A stretch of 64,000 nucleotides of DNA from Diphasiastrum complanatum (Eukaryota > Streptophyta > Lycopodiopsida > Lycopodiales > Lycopodiaceae): assembly GCA_029204225.1 (NCBI GenBank), contig CM055107.1, forward strand, positions 12,444,627 through 12,508,626, in the 5' to 3' direction. The notes under the pieces were generated by a model. The model was given only the letters and a program-made list of their open reading frames with translations, did not search any database and was not told where the DNA came from. The position numbers and the translations under genes were made by a program. Below are positions 46,336 to 60,211 of the stretch, in pieces (the first letter of the stretch is position 1; every line of letters starts with the position of its first letter).

Positions 46336-48460
46336 TTTTTTAGCTTGTATTTCATAGTGGCCAGGTATTTGTTTGTTATGCTCACTATAGATTTAATGTG
46401 CTTGGTATTTGTTGTTTTGCTTGTCATGGACTATTATCCTTTCCATAAAATGTAAAGCTTCTCATGGATTGTTATGCTTGTATGGATTATAATGCACATC
46501 ACAGATTCCTATGCTTGTCACGAAGTTTATTTTACTTTATTCTAAACATTGATTTATTACATAATTTTCTTTTATTTTAGGTATGGACCCATGTAGATAA
46601 AATTTTTGACATGTGAGAGAATCTTCAAATAAAATGCTTGCCAGTGCAAAGGAACTCAAAATCCAAAAAAAAAAATAGCAATTTTCACTCAAATGTTGAA
46701 ACTCATTCCTACTTATATGTGAATATCTAAATGGTAGAACGTGCAAAGAATTAATTCTTCAAAATTAATCATATGTGTTCTTTCAAAGGTTGTTGATAAA
46801 TACATCTCTCTTACAAAATTGGAAAAAGAATTTCAGAGGTAATCTTCATAATGTCTATTTTCATTTCATTATTTTTAATGATTTTTCAATCTGAAAACAT
46901 TTTTCATATGCACTTTATGTATTGCAGGCATAGATTGTTTATGAAAGTTCAAGAAGCGCTTGTGACAGGATTAAATTGTGAATATTTTGAGAAGTTTCAA
47001 AGGCTTTATTCTGAGCAACTTTACCCATACTTAGCATGTTAAAAAATCGGCGAAGGCGCTCTTATTCCATTGTTAGATAGGAGCGTTGCCCCCAGTGTTG
47101 AAAAGATGGTTGGGTCTGATACCACTGTTTGATAGGAGCACAAATTTCATTGATGAAATGAGATGATTTGAACTAGATGTTCTGATATCTCTTGAATGAA
47201 TTCAATCTCAAAATTGAAATCTTTTCGGTTTCTTGTAGTTAGATTGTTGTGAGCTGCACAATTATCTGGTAAAACAGAATGAACTGACAATGCGGAATTA
47301 AAGATAGAACAACAATAACCTTCAATGTATTTGAGATCTACTATGAACTAGAATCTTGTAACTTTCAAATGTAAAACAAATTAATACTTCTAATAGCTGA
47401 TAACATAAGAGTCAATGACTTCCATTCTACTACCTTCTTGAGGTGTCGTAGATAACCATGAAAGGTGTAGCCGTTATTGTTGTGGAACTTGTAGTGATGA
47501 TGATGATGATTGATAACACGAATTGATACCTCTAATAGTTGATAGCGTACGAGTCAATGACATCCATTCTTGTTGGAGATTAAGCCCACAGTTGTCTCCT
47601 TGGTGAACGACTGATTTCTTTTTAATGATTCTTCCTGCACGTTTTTTGAGCATTGATCTAGGGTCAGGTGAAACCAACTTTGGTTCTAAGTCTGCTCATT
47701 TGATACCTGCATGAATCACAAACTTAAACGGCCAATTTATTTGAAGAACATCTACAACGGGCTTCCGGTTGATTTCCAGCAAAGGGTAACCAATCCTATC
47801 ATAATTTCAAGTTCAGATGTTGAGTTCAATTATTTGAAATTATTGAAGACTTGGCCATCTTCAGGGACTTCCACAAAATTAGCATTTAGAACAAGTCTTC
47901 TACTTTCGCAGCAGTATGCAAAAATACTCTAAGTGTCGCGACAGTCTGCAAAAATGAACTATGTTGTCCACAATATCGCCTTTTTCGCATTTCTCCGAAA
48001 TGCAAAACTAGCATAGTTCAACAGTTTAGACTATTTTGCAACAGTTTAAAGTTTATACGATTTTGCGACAACTCAAAGTTCAACTATTTTTAACACCTTC
48101 GGCTTTTTTGCAAAAAGACAAAGAAAAAGAAAATTTTCGAAGGTCATCTATTTCAAGACTTGAACTGTTTTAGGGCACCTTCGGCTTTTTCGCAAAATCC
48201 TGAAGAGAGAGAAAATGCCGAAGGTTGTCAATTTTGAACGAGGAACGTTCCCAGCCACTTCCCAAAATTTGCGAAGTGAGAGAAAACCACTTCACGTAAA
48301 ATACAAAGTGAGAGAATTTGCAACATCCTCGTCCATGTCAACATTCCCTACGGGTTGACAATATACACTATGTACAATTGTCACAAAAGCCATATACTTC
48401 CAGGTACAACGACTTACCTAATTAGGTGACAAACATTTAATGTAGTTAATACATGGATGC
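46336..48460. other. Mixed LTR debris, no intact gene
   Basis: Includes a minus-strand PBS-like TGGTATCAGACCC (47125-47113) with a LTR starting right of it (47127), whose body holds a ~145-bp duplicated segment (CTAATAG-TGATA-C-TA-GAGTCAATGAC at about 47390 and 47535). An A/T-rich stretch with repeated CCTTCGGCTTTTT (48108, 48180) resembles the LTR at 33190. Single open frames are short and unrecognised. Confidence 0.45.
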
Positions 48461-48467
48461 AATCTAT

Positions 48468-48476
48468 AAATAGATC
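48468..48476 (+). promoter_or_regulatory. TATA box of a probable copia LTR
   Basis: TCTATAAATAGATC in an otherwise non-coding stretch, about 1 kb before copia gag-like sequence at 49480. Position and flanks fit an LTR promoter, but neither LTR end is certain. Confidence 0.35.
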
Positions 48477-49479
48477 GTCCCAACACAGATTACTTGAAAC
48501 GCTCCGTCCATGAGACGAATGATTTTGAGCCTCCCAGTTACGCCGTCTTTTTGGTTGTAATTGCTATTTTATTGTGCTTCAGTGTAATATAGCCGCAATA
48601 TGTTTTTCTATCTGTGTATAACATAGATGAATGCTTATTGTGATTTGAATGCACTCTATTTCTGTTTGATAATGTTTGTTCACTCACTCTGATCAGAACA
48701 CGGATGTCTACGACTCCTCAGTTTTAAATCAGACGATGGCTGTCTTTGACGCCTGAGGAACTTGCACTATTACGTTGCTATTTCAATCTATTTCAGAACT
48801 AAACTTCATATTGATCTAATTTACAGTAATACCACACACACACACACAAACTATTTCTAATATCTTCAATGGACTGTACTCTTGTTTTTGTGAGTATGAA
48901 CTAATTTTTAAGATCTCGTTGGACAAGTAGAATACTTAAAGCTGTGTGTCCATTTGGTAGTAGTTCCTACTTTTAGGATCTAGACCTTGATTTACGATGA
49001 GATTTGTACCTACCATGCACCTACCAAGCATGACTCTTGGATCTAGGCTAGGGTTTTCACATCAGGGCAAGAAAGTTGAGTCTACTTCCTTATTACATGC
49101 TGGATTTTCACCTAACTTTGCAAAGGAAGTGTCTTTTACTATGTATTATAAGTTTGCATAGTGAGAAGATAGAAACTTTTTGGAGCCTCAAGGAGAAACT
49201 CGGATTTTCTCTCTAGGTATTGTGATTGCTATTGATTCCAATGAAACCCAGCTTTGGCACACTTCAAACTCTATCTACAAGCCGTACTACAACATGATCT
49301 TCACACGTGAGAACTCAGATTATAGTTTATGATCAAGTTTCCGATTGTCTCTACTTGTTTTCTATCAAGCTGCTAAGCTAGATCTTGTTTTTTGATGACT
49401 AGTATTTGATACATTGTTTAACAAGCACAAAATCAACCTTGTGGATCATTCAAAGATCCATTTATGGTCCTTAGTACTG

Positions 49480-49634
49480 TACTTTTCACGTTCACGTTCT
49501 ATGCAAAATAATAATATGTCTCACATAGGTAGCTCTTCATCTTCATCATCCAGCGAAGCTAGAATCATTGACAAGTTCAATGGTTCTAACTTCTACATCT
49601 GGAAGTCCGCACCTTGGTTGAAACTATGTTGAAT
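49480..49634 (+). mobile_element. Copia gag N-terminal fragment
   Basis: Encodes MQNNNMSHIGSSSS, then IDKFNGSNFYIWKSAPWLK. FNGSNFYIWK matches the conserved start of copia gag. A stop follows at once and nothing further of the element is present. Confidence 0.65.
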
Positions 49635-49639
49635 GCTGC

Positions 49640-50558
49640 ATTAGTTTTATAAACGTAGATAAGTAGAGCCTGACTACATTCTGGAGGATTGTAGGAGTGA
49701 TTCAGCTGGCAGTGTCCAGCGATCACATCTGAACTCCATCTGAATCAGAATAGAGGATCGTGGTTCCTTTGCAAAAGCTTTGCGACTGATTCTCATCAGC
49801 GTGGAAGACTCATATGTCTCTACAACAAGTAGAAAATTAGCCGAAAACATATAGGTTCAAGATTAGCTGTTGTAGAAGAGGTGGAGAGGATCTCACAATT
49901 CCAAAAACCAAATGTAACGCTAGCCGAGGCTATCGACATGCCCGATACCCCAACTTCTTATTGAGGCTTGGAGAAAAAACGGGGTTGCCATTTGTAAATA
50001 CCACCCGCTGTTGTTTTGTCCTTGCCTCCTAAATAATAGTTTTACGAAGTAACCAATGGCAGTGAGTAAGGTCATCATCTATGCAAATCTAAGAGCCTCG
50101 AAGAGTATGACACGCATGAAGAACTGTCTGCCGGTGGTCCCCATAGCTTTGAATTTGACAAATAATATGTTTGGACATGTTGGAGGCACCAAGCATACTA
50201 GATTCCTGGAACTGAGAGCCCCATGTGTGAAGTAAACAAAGAAGTAACCTGATCCAGTGTTGTGCCCTCAGTAGGAAGACCCCAAAATCTTAAGTTGAGC
50301 TTTTTGTCATCCCGACATTGTTGTTCTGCCAAGGCAGCTTGTACCGTGGTGTCCAAAGAGAGTGCTACAGAAGACGAAGAGGTGGTAAATGATCTCAGGA
50401 TAGAAGCCCATGATTTGGTCTCACGTACTTTTTACGTGGGAGTAGGTACCTTTTGTACATGTTCCACCATCTCATGAAGTCGTTGTTCAAGAATGGAAAT
50501 CCGGGCAATGCACTCAACAGTGTCATGTATTTGGCACTCCAGTTGGGGAAGTTACGAG
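49640..50558. other. Unassigned stretch
   Basis: No recognised coding sequence. Possibly the 5' part of the LINE whose C-terminus is at 51013, but I found no RT motif to support that. Confidence 0.3.
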
Positions 50559-50869
<311 letters not shown>

Positions 50870-51012
50870 CCTGGATATAGTTGCTACGGTTACTTCTTCA
50901 CGTGTCCTAGCTGATTCCCATGCCAAGCTCTCATGGTACCAATGGGCAACATCTGGGCATCTCTATCATGGATCTTCCTCGTGGTACACATTCATATATC
51001 TGAGGCTATTTA

Positions 51013-51477
51013 TTGATATATGCAGTAGACTTGGAGCTCCCTCCCACCTTCCTGCATTTGATTGAGCTATCACCAGACACAGTTCCTCTCTCTGGATCAT
51101 CTGGTTTGCCATTGTTGCCACTCTATCTCTCACATCCCCTATCACATGTCCTGTGCTATCGCCTGGGGCAGTTGCGCATGTTCTCTCATCAGCATGCTAT
51201 TGAGGCTGGTCGTGCATGGGATATCCCCCATGAGTGTCGTCTATGTCGCCTGTGTTCATTGCAAGAGGTGGAAGATGAAGCTCATTTCCTCCTCAGATGT
51301 TCATTGTATTATGATATACGGGGGAGATATTATTGGCTCTTTCACGATGGCCTGCATACACTTCATAGTTTTGTCTCCTATCCTGATGCTCGTTGCTTGG
51401 TACTTCTTGATCGTGAGATGCTTACTCTCCGTCAGTCTCATCTGCCTGTACCAGATCACCTGGGAATAGACTCGTAA
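51013..51477 (+). mobile_element. LINE (non-LTR retrotransposon) C-terminal fragment
   Basis: Encodes CRLCRLCSLQEVEDEAHFLL followed by RCSLYYDIRGRYY, the Cys-rich C-terminal motif (C-x2-C...EDE-HF-L-C--Y---R) found after the RT domain in plant LINEs. The preceding LRMFSHQHAIEAGRA fits the usual upstream segment. RT and endonuclease are absent: the GA microsatellite lies directly to the left, and 5' truncation is normal for LINEs. Confidence 0.75.
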
Positions 51478-51479
51478 CA

Positions 51480-53023
51480 TCTGCTTCTTATTGGCTTCTT
51501 TCGGACTCAAGCACGCTGATGACTCCTATGATGAGATTCCTATCCCTATGCCATCGTTGAAAAAGCCCAGATGTAGTTGCCACTTGCCTCCATCAAGGCC
51601 CACTGTACACTTTACTTAGCGGAGACTTCACACTTACTTTCGTTGATATGTACTTATTCTCCACCTGGCCCGGGTTGTGGGTAGAAGGACTGTAGTCTAC
51701 ATGCTAACTATATTGTAGGTTTAGCTTAGCAATTTTTCTAGGCTACTTTTAAGAATAATTAGCAATATCTGTTAGTAACTAATTAAGCTTGATTTAGCAT
51801 CTATATAATCGAGTGTAGACAACATACAATGGATAACGAGATCCAAATACATTTTACAAATGCCTAGTACATTGTCAATCAGTCCTTAGATTGTTTTTCC
51901 TAGGCTTGTATACTGCTTAAAGTAGACTACTTACAACAATATTATTGTACATTCATACGTCTTTAAATATAGTCTACATTTCCATCAAATGTGATTGTAT
52001 CCTAGTGATGAATTGACGTTGTTTTCTACTTTCATTGTGATGCTATACTTTATTCTTGTAATTTGAATACCAATTCTCATAGTGTACTTGTCAATTGAGT
52101 CAAAGTGCAAAAACATGGCTGTCTTAGAGACCTCAATATTTTTAACACTATGGTTGTCCTTGACACCTTCTGATCAATCTAGTGTAGGATCTATTGTCAG
52201 ATAATCCATCTTTCTAGTACAATCAATTACTCGTTATCATAGTCTTCCATAGTGCACACACTCAACAATCAAGATATTCAAACATATGTAGAATTTTTCT
52301 ATCTGCTCCCTGTGACATAATTTTCTTTTCACTATTTGATCAACATCGTGGAGCCAAAGTTCTCTCTAACTAAGCTCAACCAAAGCCAGTGCTATCAAAT
52401 ATATTGCAGTATGATAAACAAAAGCCATGGGGCACAAGAGACCATCGCTCCTTGTTTAGGCTCAGCCAAATCTAATGTTCTGGAACAATGTATTTCCAAC
52501 CTCTATTGAGATAGCAATGGTGAGCCCACCAACCTACTCCAAGGGTGATGAGAACTCGGTAGTTGAAATGCTTACACCAACCAAGCCCTTGCCACCCTTG
52601 TATGAGGGCATAAACTGCTACTAACGTGCAATAGTGGTTGGAAATATGCTGCCTACAAAATATCTTTGCAATAAAAAGCCACGAGGTAGGGCCATGGAGA
52701 CCACTAAAAGACTCTAACATAGAATTCTATCTTGTTTAGGGATTTAAGAATCTCCTTTTCCCTTAAGGAACATGCAATTTTGGCTTCATCACAAACTTTA
52801 AATCAAATGCATTGTTTTGTTTACTTTTTTGTTGATTCTCATTATGTATGAAAGAGGAGCTTTAGTTTCTCAACAATTGCCATTCTGAAGGTCATTTGTA
52901 ACATGGACAATGAATATTGGTGTGCCAAGTGTCACATAGGGACCATTGACCTTTTTATTAGCAAGGTTGTCCACCCACCAAATTTGACAAGTAGAGGATA
53001 AAATTGCTCAATCTAAGGGGATG
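51480..53023. other. AT-rich stretch, no gene recognised
   Basis: Only short open frames. The part at 51700-52220 resembles LTR leader sequence in composition, but no boundary, PBS or PPT was found. Confidence 0.4.
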
Positions 53024-53038
53024 CACACACACACACAC

Positions 53039-53081
<43 letters not shown>
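53024..53081. repeat. (CA)n microsatellite
   Basis: About 29 CA units with one interruption (ACAACAC at 53038-53043). Confidence 0.98.
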
Positions 53082-53084
<3 letters not shown>

Positions 53085-54035
53085 TGTCCAAATGGTTAGT
53101 ACAACACTGAATTACATATTCTATATATTTTAATATTCCAAAGAAATACAACATTGTTTTTTTGGGCTAAAGTTACTATTTGATTCGAAAATCCATGAAA
53201 CATCATTTTGAAAAACCTCCATAAAGGTGCATGCACACAAATCAGCTTATGTAACAACAATGTTCATAGAGGGGGGAGAAGATTCTTTGGTGGGGTCTTC
53301 TTTTGAGACTTGGTGGGGTTCTTTGTTTTTTTTAAAACTTGGTGGGCCTTTGCCACAACAAATCTTTCTTTGATTTCGCTAAGGTTAATTATAGAAAAAC
53401 ATTGGTGTCTTGGCTTCCATTCCCATTGTGCCCAAAGAATGAAAAAGCCTCTAGAACTTCCAATTGCTTATAAGATACCAGCTCATACAAATATAAAAAT
53501 AAAAACACACTACACCAACAAGACACAGGTCTAGCTAGCATAACTACTTGTCAATTTTAGCTACAAGTTAAAATGCACATTCACATAAGTGCATTGAGTC
53601 TATAAACATAAATAAAATTCTCCTATTGCCAAATGTTGATAACAAATTGAGAGAGAGAGTTGTTTCAAAACATATCTACAATTAGAAGCATGCATAGACG
53701 TACGATAGAAGTAAAAAAGAATATTGTCAAGTGTCAAGAGAACAAAGCATTAAAGAAACTTAGAGCCCATAGAGGGCCTTTGAAAAAGATGCTTTTTTAT
53801 TTTTTTTCTTATTTTCATTGCCATGTGGACCAATTGAAACCTTGAAATCGGGGTTCTATGTAATGTAGAATTTTCCAAATATAAATAAAATAAAAATATT
53901 GTTGTTTCGTCGGGCAACATTTGGAAATGCTATTGGTTGATGAGGCCTGCCCTTCCAGCTCGTCACTGCCCGAAGAGACCCAAAAATATTGAAAATGAGT
54001 ATGACAGATGGTTGAGATGAGAAAATTGATGTACC
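53082..54035. other. Unassigned stretch left of the second element copy
   Basis: AT-rich, without recognised genes. The left edge of similarity between the two element copies is at about 54036. Confidence 0.45.
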
Positions 54036-55570
54036 ATTAATGTATATGCATTGTCAAATCATGGTTAACAGGGTTAACCAGAGTTAATTTGTGGCACCAA
54101 ATAGATCAGTGTTTCAAATTTTCGCCAACACATTTTCTCAGATTCATGGCTTTTTGTCTACGCAAATTTTCAGATTCATAGTTCATTGTTTCAAATTTTT
54201 GCATGCAAAATACGAATGGCGCCATCAAGGAAGCCGTGCTCCTCAATCGACTCTGTGCTTCTATTCAATGAGACAGATGATAATGGATTTGCCAAGAAAA
54301 TATTCAAAAAACTCTTGGGTTTTGATGCGTCCATCATCAAGAGGAGCATTTCGAACAAGGAAAAGGTCAAAACTATCATTTCGATCTTATCAGAAGGCCA
54401 GAATTTTGGATTTCAGAACATCATCAGGAGGAAAATCTATTTCTGAAATTCTAGTCCAACATGTATATATGCATTCAGAGATAAATGTGCAAGGATTCAA
54501 CTGTCGAGATCACAAAAAAAGCAACTGTGAGTATTGATATTTTTGATACTTTGATTTTTGTCATTCATAAATATCTAATAGTAAACTTGCCAATTTGATT
54601 ATTTTTCTCTTGCAGATTTATATCCATCCAACATAAATGAATGGGAGCCGAGTGGATCTTTAGCAGGTGTGTTAGATGTTATTCACACTGATATTGGACA
54701 ACTGCAATATCGAGGTAGAACTGCAAAAGATCTAGCTGATAGTGGGATTTTTTTTTTTGGAATCGATGTACATTTCTGATACAAAAGAAAATTTTGGACA
54801 AATAGTATCAATTCCATTACCTAGTTTTGAAAGTAATGAATGGATTGCACCAGATGCTACAGTTTCAGAATCATTTTGTTGCAAGATATATAATGATGTA
54901 AAAAATTCATTAAAAATGAGCACGGGATAAAAAAATAGTCAGATTGAGTTGGTTTATTTTCTTGAATATGTTTGTGGATTTCTTTTCAAGTGTCAATGTA
55001 CACAAAACCCCAACGATGTTTGTATGCAAAAATTTATCAGATACTTTATTATTTGAACTTATGGATGAAAGCTGGGACAAAAGATCAGATGGAAAAATAG
55101 AATGCAGAATTAAAATGTCTTCCATGTGCTTCCCTTATCAAATTGAAAAACAAATGTTGAGCTTATGCTTCCATTATCAAAGATGAAAAAAAAATAAAGG
55201 TAAATGGGTGCCACTCGATCAAGACTTGGAAGTCAGTGGAGATTCAAAACAAAAAAGTATTGAAATTATATACAATGATGCTGTTTTGACGTGTGTTGAT
55301 GATTGGAGTCTAAACTACATCAAGCGGGAGCTATTGCTCCTACAAGATGATGTACTTTCAGACTTCAAATTCATTTTCGATGGTAAACTCATAAGTAACT
55401 GTAAACACTAGATCTTTTATGAATAGTTTCAATCAAAACTTTCTAATACAATCTTTGTGCTAATTGTAACTAACTTTGTATTAGTTTTATGCAGGTACGT
55501 AAAAGATATGAACTCGAGATCAAATGTAGAGATATTGGCAAAACAATCCGACCTATGAAAGAACATTGAG
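54036..55570 (+). pseudogene. Gene A of the unrecognised element, right copy
   Basis: Starts MAPSRKPCSSIDSVLLFNET at 54216 and reads on to SILSEGQNFGFQNI before a shift near 54430. A GTGAGT donor at about 54529 and a CTCTTGCAG acceptor ending near 54616 suggest an intron. Later parts: EPSGSLAGVLDVIHTDIGQL (54650), VSIPLPSFESNEWIAPDATV (54808), IECRIKMSSMCFPYQIEKQM (55098), DWSLNYIKRELLLLQDDVL (55303), and after a second splice-like gap YELEIKCRDIGKTI (55509). Stops and shifts show decay, but the copy is better kept than the left one. I recognise no domain. Confidence 0.6.
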
Positions 55571-55772
55571 ATTCACTATCATCAAATACATGCCAATCAT
55601 CATGTGTTTTTATCAATATAGAAAATTGCATTCTAGTATTACACTATGGACACAACCTGATTGTAAGAATCTATATTGATATCAATAAAAAAAAACCCAT
55701 AAACGGGTTGTTTACATGTAAAATGATTGTATCTTGTTTTTTTTTGATGTATCTCTATTTACAAATAGATCT

Positions 55773-56799
55773 CTATTCAGTCAATTTTTCTATATTTTCT
55801 TTATCAGTATTAGGAACTGATAAGGGAACAGCTCCTTCTATAATCTCACCCTCCTCTGTTTCGGGAAGGGCCTCAATGCCTTCTAAGGCAAGATGAATCT
55901 TTGCTATAATATTGGCTTCCTCTGTATTACGAAGGACTTTTATTCCTTTTTGATCATATAAAATAAGATATGCATCTCGAGCAACCTGAAAGGCTGTTAA
56001 GGCAGGAGCAGCTTCCTTTTGAGGGCCCTCGATCCCAGGTGCAATGCTTACACCGTACTGGGCATAAGTTTTGATCAACTCTTGCCAAAATATATATACA
56101 TCATCAGGAGTATATGGTTGAAGAGTGAACTGTCATCACAAAACACGAGAATCAGCAAATTACAAACAATGATAGTAAAAAAATATGAATCAGAATGAAA
56201 AGAACTGCAAATGAACAGAATATTACCTTTTCAATATCTACATCCACTTGTAAATTATACCACTCAAAAAATAGCTTTGTATTGTATAGCACGAACCATG
56301 CACAACTAAAAGCGTCTTTTTGCTGTACACACTGCATATATAGAACAAAAATTAGTGATATTATGATAGAAATTTTATTTATGCTATGACAATACATTTG
56401 AATTAACAAAAAAATACATGCATATCAGAGATAAATAGAATATACCTTGAGAGATTTAATGGTTATCTCTCCAATTGAAGTTGCCGTTGTCGGTATTTTC
56501 CGAACGACATCATGAAGTAGAGAATCAAATTCTCTATGTGTATTTGTTGCTGAGTTTAATTTTACACATAGAAAATGTGATACTCCCTCCTTATTTACTG
56601 CTGAGGAGCTGGACAAATAACAGGAGGAGGAAGGGGTGGAGATTCTTGATCTGAGTCAGATTCTCTACCATCTGACTCAGAGCTCAAAAAGATACGGGGC
56701 CTCTTGGTCGGGATACATCTAGGAGAAAGGGAAGCAGCTGGCCTTCGAGATCCAGCCTTCTTGGGGACAGACTGCTTCCTCTTCCTCCTAGAGGTAGTC
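55773..56799 (-). pseudogene. Gene B of the unrecognised element, right copy: tail and C-terminal exons
   Basis: Continues the histone-like part (61686-62121) after the gypsy insertion. From 56799 leftwards: RRKRKQSVPKKAGSRRP (nuclear-localisation-like), then the acidic SSESDGRESDSDQES and a proline run to TAA at 56595. A second frame overlaps with HFLCVKLNSATNTHREFDSL and ends at a clean donor (56446/56445). The exon at 56331-56227 (35 codons, GT-AG flanks) contains DAFSCAWFVLYNTKLFFEWY. The exon at 56128-55773 begins FTLQPYTPD, has a one-base deletion near 56100 and ends in a stop. Intact splice signals argue for a once-real spliced gene. The C-terminal domain is not recognised. Confidence 0.6.
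56795..56799. repeat. Target-site duplication, left (TAGTC)
   Basis: Identical to 61681-61685 on the other side of the gypsy element, proving its insertion borders. Confidence 0.9.
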
Positions 56800-57295
56800 T
56801 ATAAAGTCCTACCAACATGATTCTAGCCTAAGCATACCATACAAAGCAACAACACATGGGAACCGGCGGAGGTTAAGCCAACCCAACCAAACCTAGATCA
56901 TACGGATCTAGCCCCCAAGCTATGGATCAATCAGAGTCATGGAAAGAGGAGTCACACCAGCAACATGTAGCTACTAATCACAAAATCAAGCATACACTAG
57001 TGAGAGCCCAACAGGTATACTTATACCCTCCAAGGCCCATGCACCACTAGTAGTGCACTGTGACTCCTCACTGGACACCTCTGCAGCCGATCTGGGCCAC
57101 GTCATCTAGTTCTCTAATGACTCACTGATAATCCCATACCAACTCCACCACCATGTGTTTAGGCCTACAACCATTAATTATGACCATGTATACATAAGGG
57201 CCCCAATTCCCTTATAGTCACAATTAACTTACAGGTTGTTGGTCTACCGGTCCCTAGCGTGGACATGCTACCCGAGACCAGTCATGGGCATGACA
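56800..57295 (-). repeat. 3' LTR of the gypsy element
   Basis: Minus strand begins TGTCATGCCCATGACTGGTC at 57295 and ends GGTAGGACTTTATA at 56800. It matches 61188-61680 throughout. Confidence 0.93.
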
Positions 57296-57308
57296 TTCTT
57301 CCCCCCTT
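57296..57308 (-). promoter_or_regulatory. Polypurine tract of the gypsy element
   Basis: Minus strand AAGGGGGGAAGAA directly before the LTR start TGTCATG. It primes plus-strand DNA synthesis in the retrotransposon cycle. Confidence 0.85.
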
Positions 57309-57329
57309 ATTTAAGTTCTGTCCTCAGAA

Positions 57330-59770
57330 TTTAAAACTGGGAAAGTTTCTCCTTAAGCTTCCTTCTTGTTTCCAGGAATTGTCATCGTCTGTACATCCCC
57401 TCCATCAAACCAGATGCTCGGTAACTATACAATTTCTCAATAGTTCTTGTATCCAAGATTTTTCGGGTTCAAAACGAGATATACCCGATGACTCATCCAA
57501 CAGGTCCAACTGATCTCGAGATCCAAGATGCTCTCCTTCACATAGACTCTTTTTGAGATGACTAATGTGAAATACGGGATGCACTTGCAATCCTTCTGAG
57601 AGTTCCAATTGGTAAGCTAAGTATCCGATCTTTTTCAAGATCTTATGCGGTCCTCTATATCTAGGGGACAACTTATAATGCTTGCAGGTACGCATCACAC
57701 TTGAATCCTTCGGGATTCTCAAATATATCCAGTCTCCCACTTGGAAGTCTCTCGATGATCTTTTCAGATTTGCATAATGTCTGTCCCTATTCTGGACACT
57801 CTGGACATTTGCACGTGCAATCCGTAGCATTCTTGCATATCGGTAGGAAATCCGCTACTTTATGAAACATGATCGTCCGAGTCTCAACCGCGATGGGTGA
57901 CCTAGGCTCAAAACCGTACATAAGCATAAACGGGCTATAACCGGTAGCCAAATGCTTACTACTATTATAGACAAACTCGATCAATGGAAGGTACTTTTCC
58001 CATTCAGATTGTCGTTTGGAAACATATGCCCGAAGCATTTGTTCCATTGTCTGATTTGTTCTCTCCGTCTGTCCATCCGTCTCAGGATGATCAGAAGAAC
58101 CCAAGCTTAGTGTCGTCTCTAGCTTAGCGAATACGGCCAACCAAAAGTGACCGGTGAACTTCGGATCGCGATCGCTCACAATATCACTTGGTAATCCGTA
58201 AAGCCTAAACAAACGCTCTACAAATATCTGAGCTAAATTAGAAGCCTTCGCGATGGTCTTTACCGGAATAAACGTAGCTGATTTGGTAAGATGGTCGACC
58301 ACAACCCAAATTACATCATGTTGTTTATTCATCCACGGTAACCCAACCTCAAAATCCATGGCTTGACCACATAAGATTCTACACAGGACTTGAGTTTTGG
58401 CCAATAAAATCCCTTTGTACCAAATCCAATGTACGATGTATGCCGGGATGTCCAGTGCATGGTGAGTCATGAAATTCATAAAGAATTTTATTCTAAACAA
58501 CATCCACATCAGGCACACAAATCTTCCATTTCCTGAAAAAAAGTCCATTAAGGATAGAGAAGTCATCAGTACCCTTTATATCCTTCCCCCTAGACTGATC
58601 ACCATGACCATCAGTCGTGCTTGATGAGACTGCTAGAACCCTATTCCAGATTGGTCCAAAATGCGCGTCTTTCTCATAAAGACCTCTCAGAGAGAGATAA
58701 AAGTCCGTACTGATCTCAATGAAGAAAAGTTTGTTCACTTCACCAATTCGACTAAGTGTATCAGCCACCTGATTGGATGAGCCCTTGATATACCACATGT
58801 CAAAGTCAAATTCTTGCATGAGTTCTGCCCATTTGGCCTTACGACCTCGCAAATCATTCTGATTACAAAAATACTTTAAAGGTTGATGATCCGTATTGAC
58901 CACGAATTTATCACTGTACAGGTAATGTCTCCATGATTTCAAAGCATGGATCACAACAAAAAGCTCTTTTTCCTGAGTGGTGTACCTGACCTCTGCATCA
59001 GTTAGTTTCTTACTCTCAAAGGCAATGGGCTGACCCTCCTGTAAGAGAACAGCTACAATAGCCGTATCACTCGCATCAGTGTTAATGACGAACGACAAAT
59101 CTGGATCCGCTATTCTCAAAACTAGAGCTGAGGCAATTAGAAGCTTGAGTTTGCGAAATCTCTCATCTAATTTCTCATTCCATCTAATAGGAAGACTTGA
59201 CCTACCTTTGCGACTTTTTACTCTTTTCAACATATTGTTGAGAGGTGCAACAATCTTCGAGTACTCCTCTGCAAATCTATGGAAAAACATAGTGAAACCT
59301 AAGAATGACTTAAGTTCACGCACCATTTTAGGAATTGGCCATTCCACTACATCTTCACTTTTTCTTCGTCAATCTTGATCCCAAAGGAGGTAATCTTATG
59401 ACCTAGGTAAAGAAGTTCCTTCTTGAAGAATTCGCACTTTGATTCTTTAACATAAAGCTTCTCTTGTCTTAAGATACGTAAGACAGTACGGAGATGCTTA
59501 GCATGCTCTTTGCGTGTTCTGCTATAGATCAGAATATCGTCAAGAAACACTACTACAAACTTCCCCAAATATGGACGAAATGAATCATTCATCATTTGCT
59601 AGAAAGTAGCCGGAGCATTTGTCAAACCAAAGGGTAATACAAGAAACTCGTAGTGGCCAAACCTGGTCCTAAAACCAGTTTTAGATACATCTTCCGGACG
59701 TATCCTAATCTGATGGTATCCCGTATGTAGATCAATTTTTGTGAAGTATAGACCATACATGTGTGCTTTC
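57330..59770 (-). pseudogene. Gypsy pol: RT (partial), RNase H, integrase, chromodomain-like end
   Basis: Minus strand from 59770: [33 protein letters not shown], active site VVFLDDILIYSR (near 59540), FLGFTMFFHRFAEEYSKI, RNase H VINTDASDTAIVAVLLQEG and NTDHQPLKYFCNQNDLRGRK, integrase VVVDHLTKSATFIPVKTIA, SDRDPKFTGHFW and TDGQTERTNQTMEQ (the D, D and E positions are all present), then HYKLSPRYRGPHKILKKIG and VHPVFHISHLKKSL, and near 57400 EKSWIQELLRNCIVTEHLV, stop, WRGCTDDDNSW, which fits a chromovirus chromodomain. Stops near 59600, 59348, 58492 and 57400 and a frame change near 57800 inactivate it. Confidence 0.93.
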
Positions 59771-60168
59771 ATTTACAAATTATACCAATGAATCGGCAAA
59801 TGGCTTCAAAGCAATAAAAAACCGAAATTAATCATTAATGCAACGAAAATCCATTAACAACTGTTAAATCAAATAATTAACCGCAAAAAATTAACTTACA
59901 GTTCATTAGAACAGAAAAAACACCTTTCGTAAATTTTTTTTGACTAAAATAACTTAAAAATGAAAAAATTAGCCTAAAGTCTCCCTTTCAACCAATCTTA
60001 CCCACACTTGCATGGCCCACTTAAGTTTTAAACTTAAGTGCCAATGCCACGCTACCCTCTCCCCTTTTCCATACGTCTCCTTCTCACGATTCCTTTGCGA
60101 CGGGCCCTCCATTTGGCCACCATATCGCACCCCTCTCGGGCCTTATCACCCGTTCCAGAGAATCAGCC

Positions 60169-60211
<43 letters not shown>

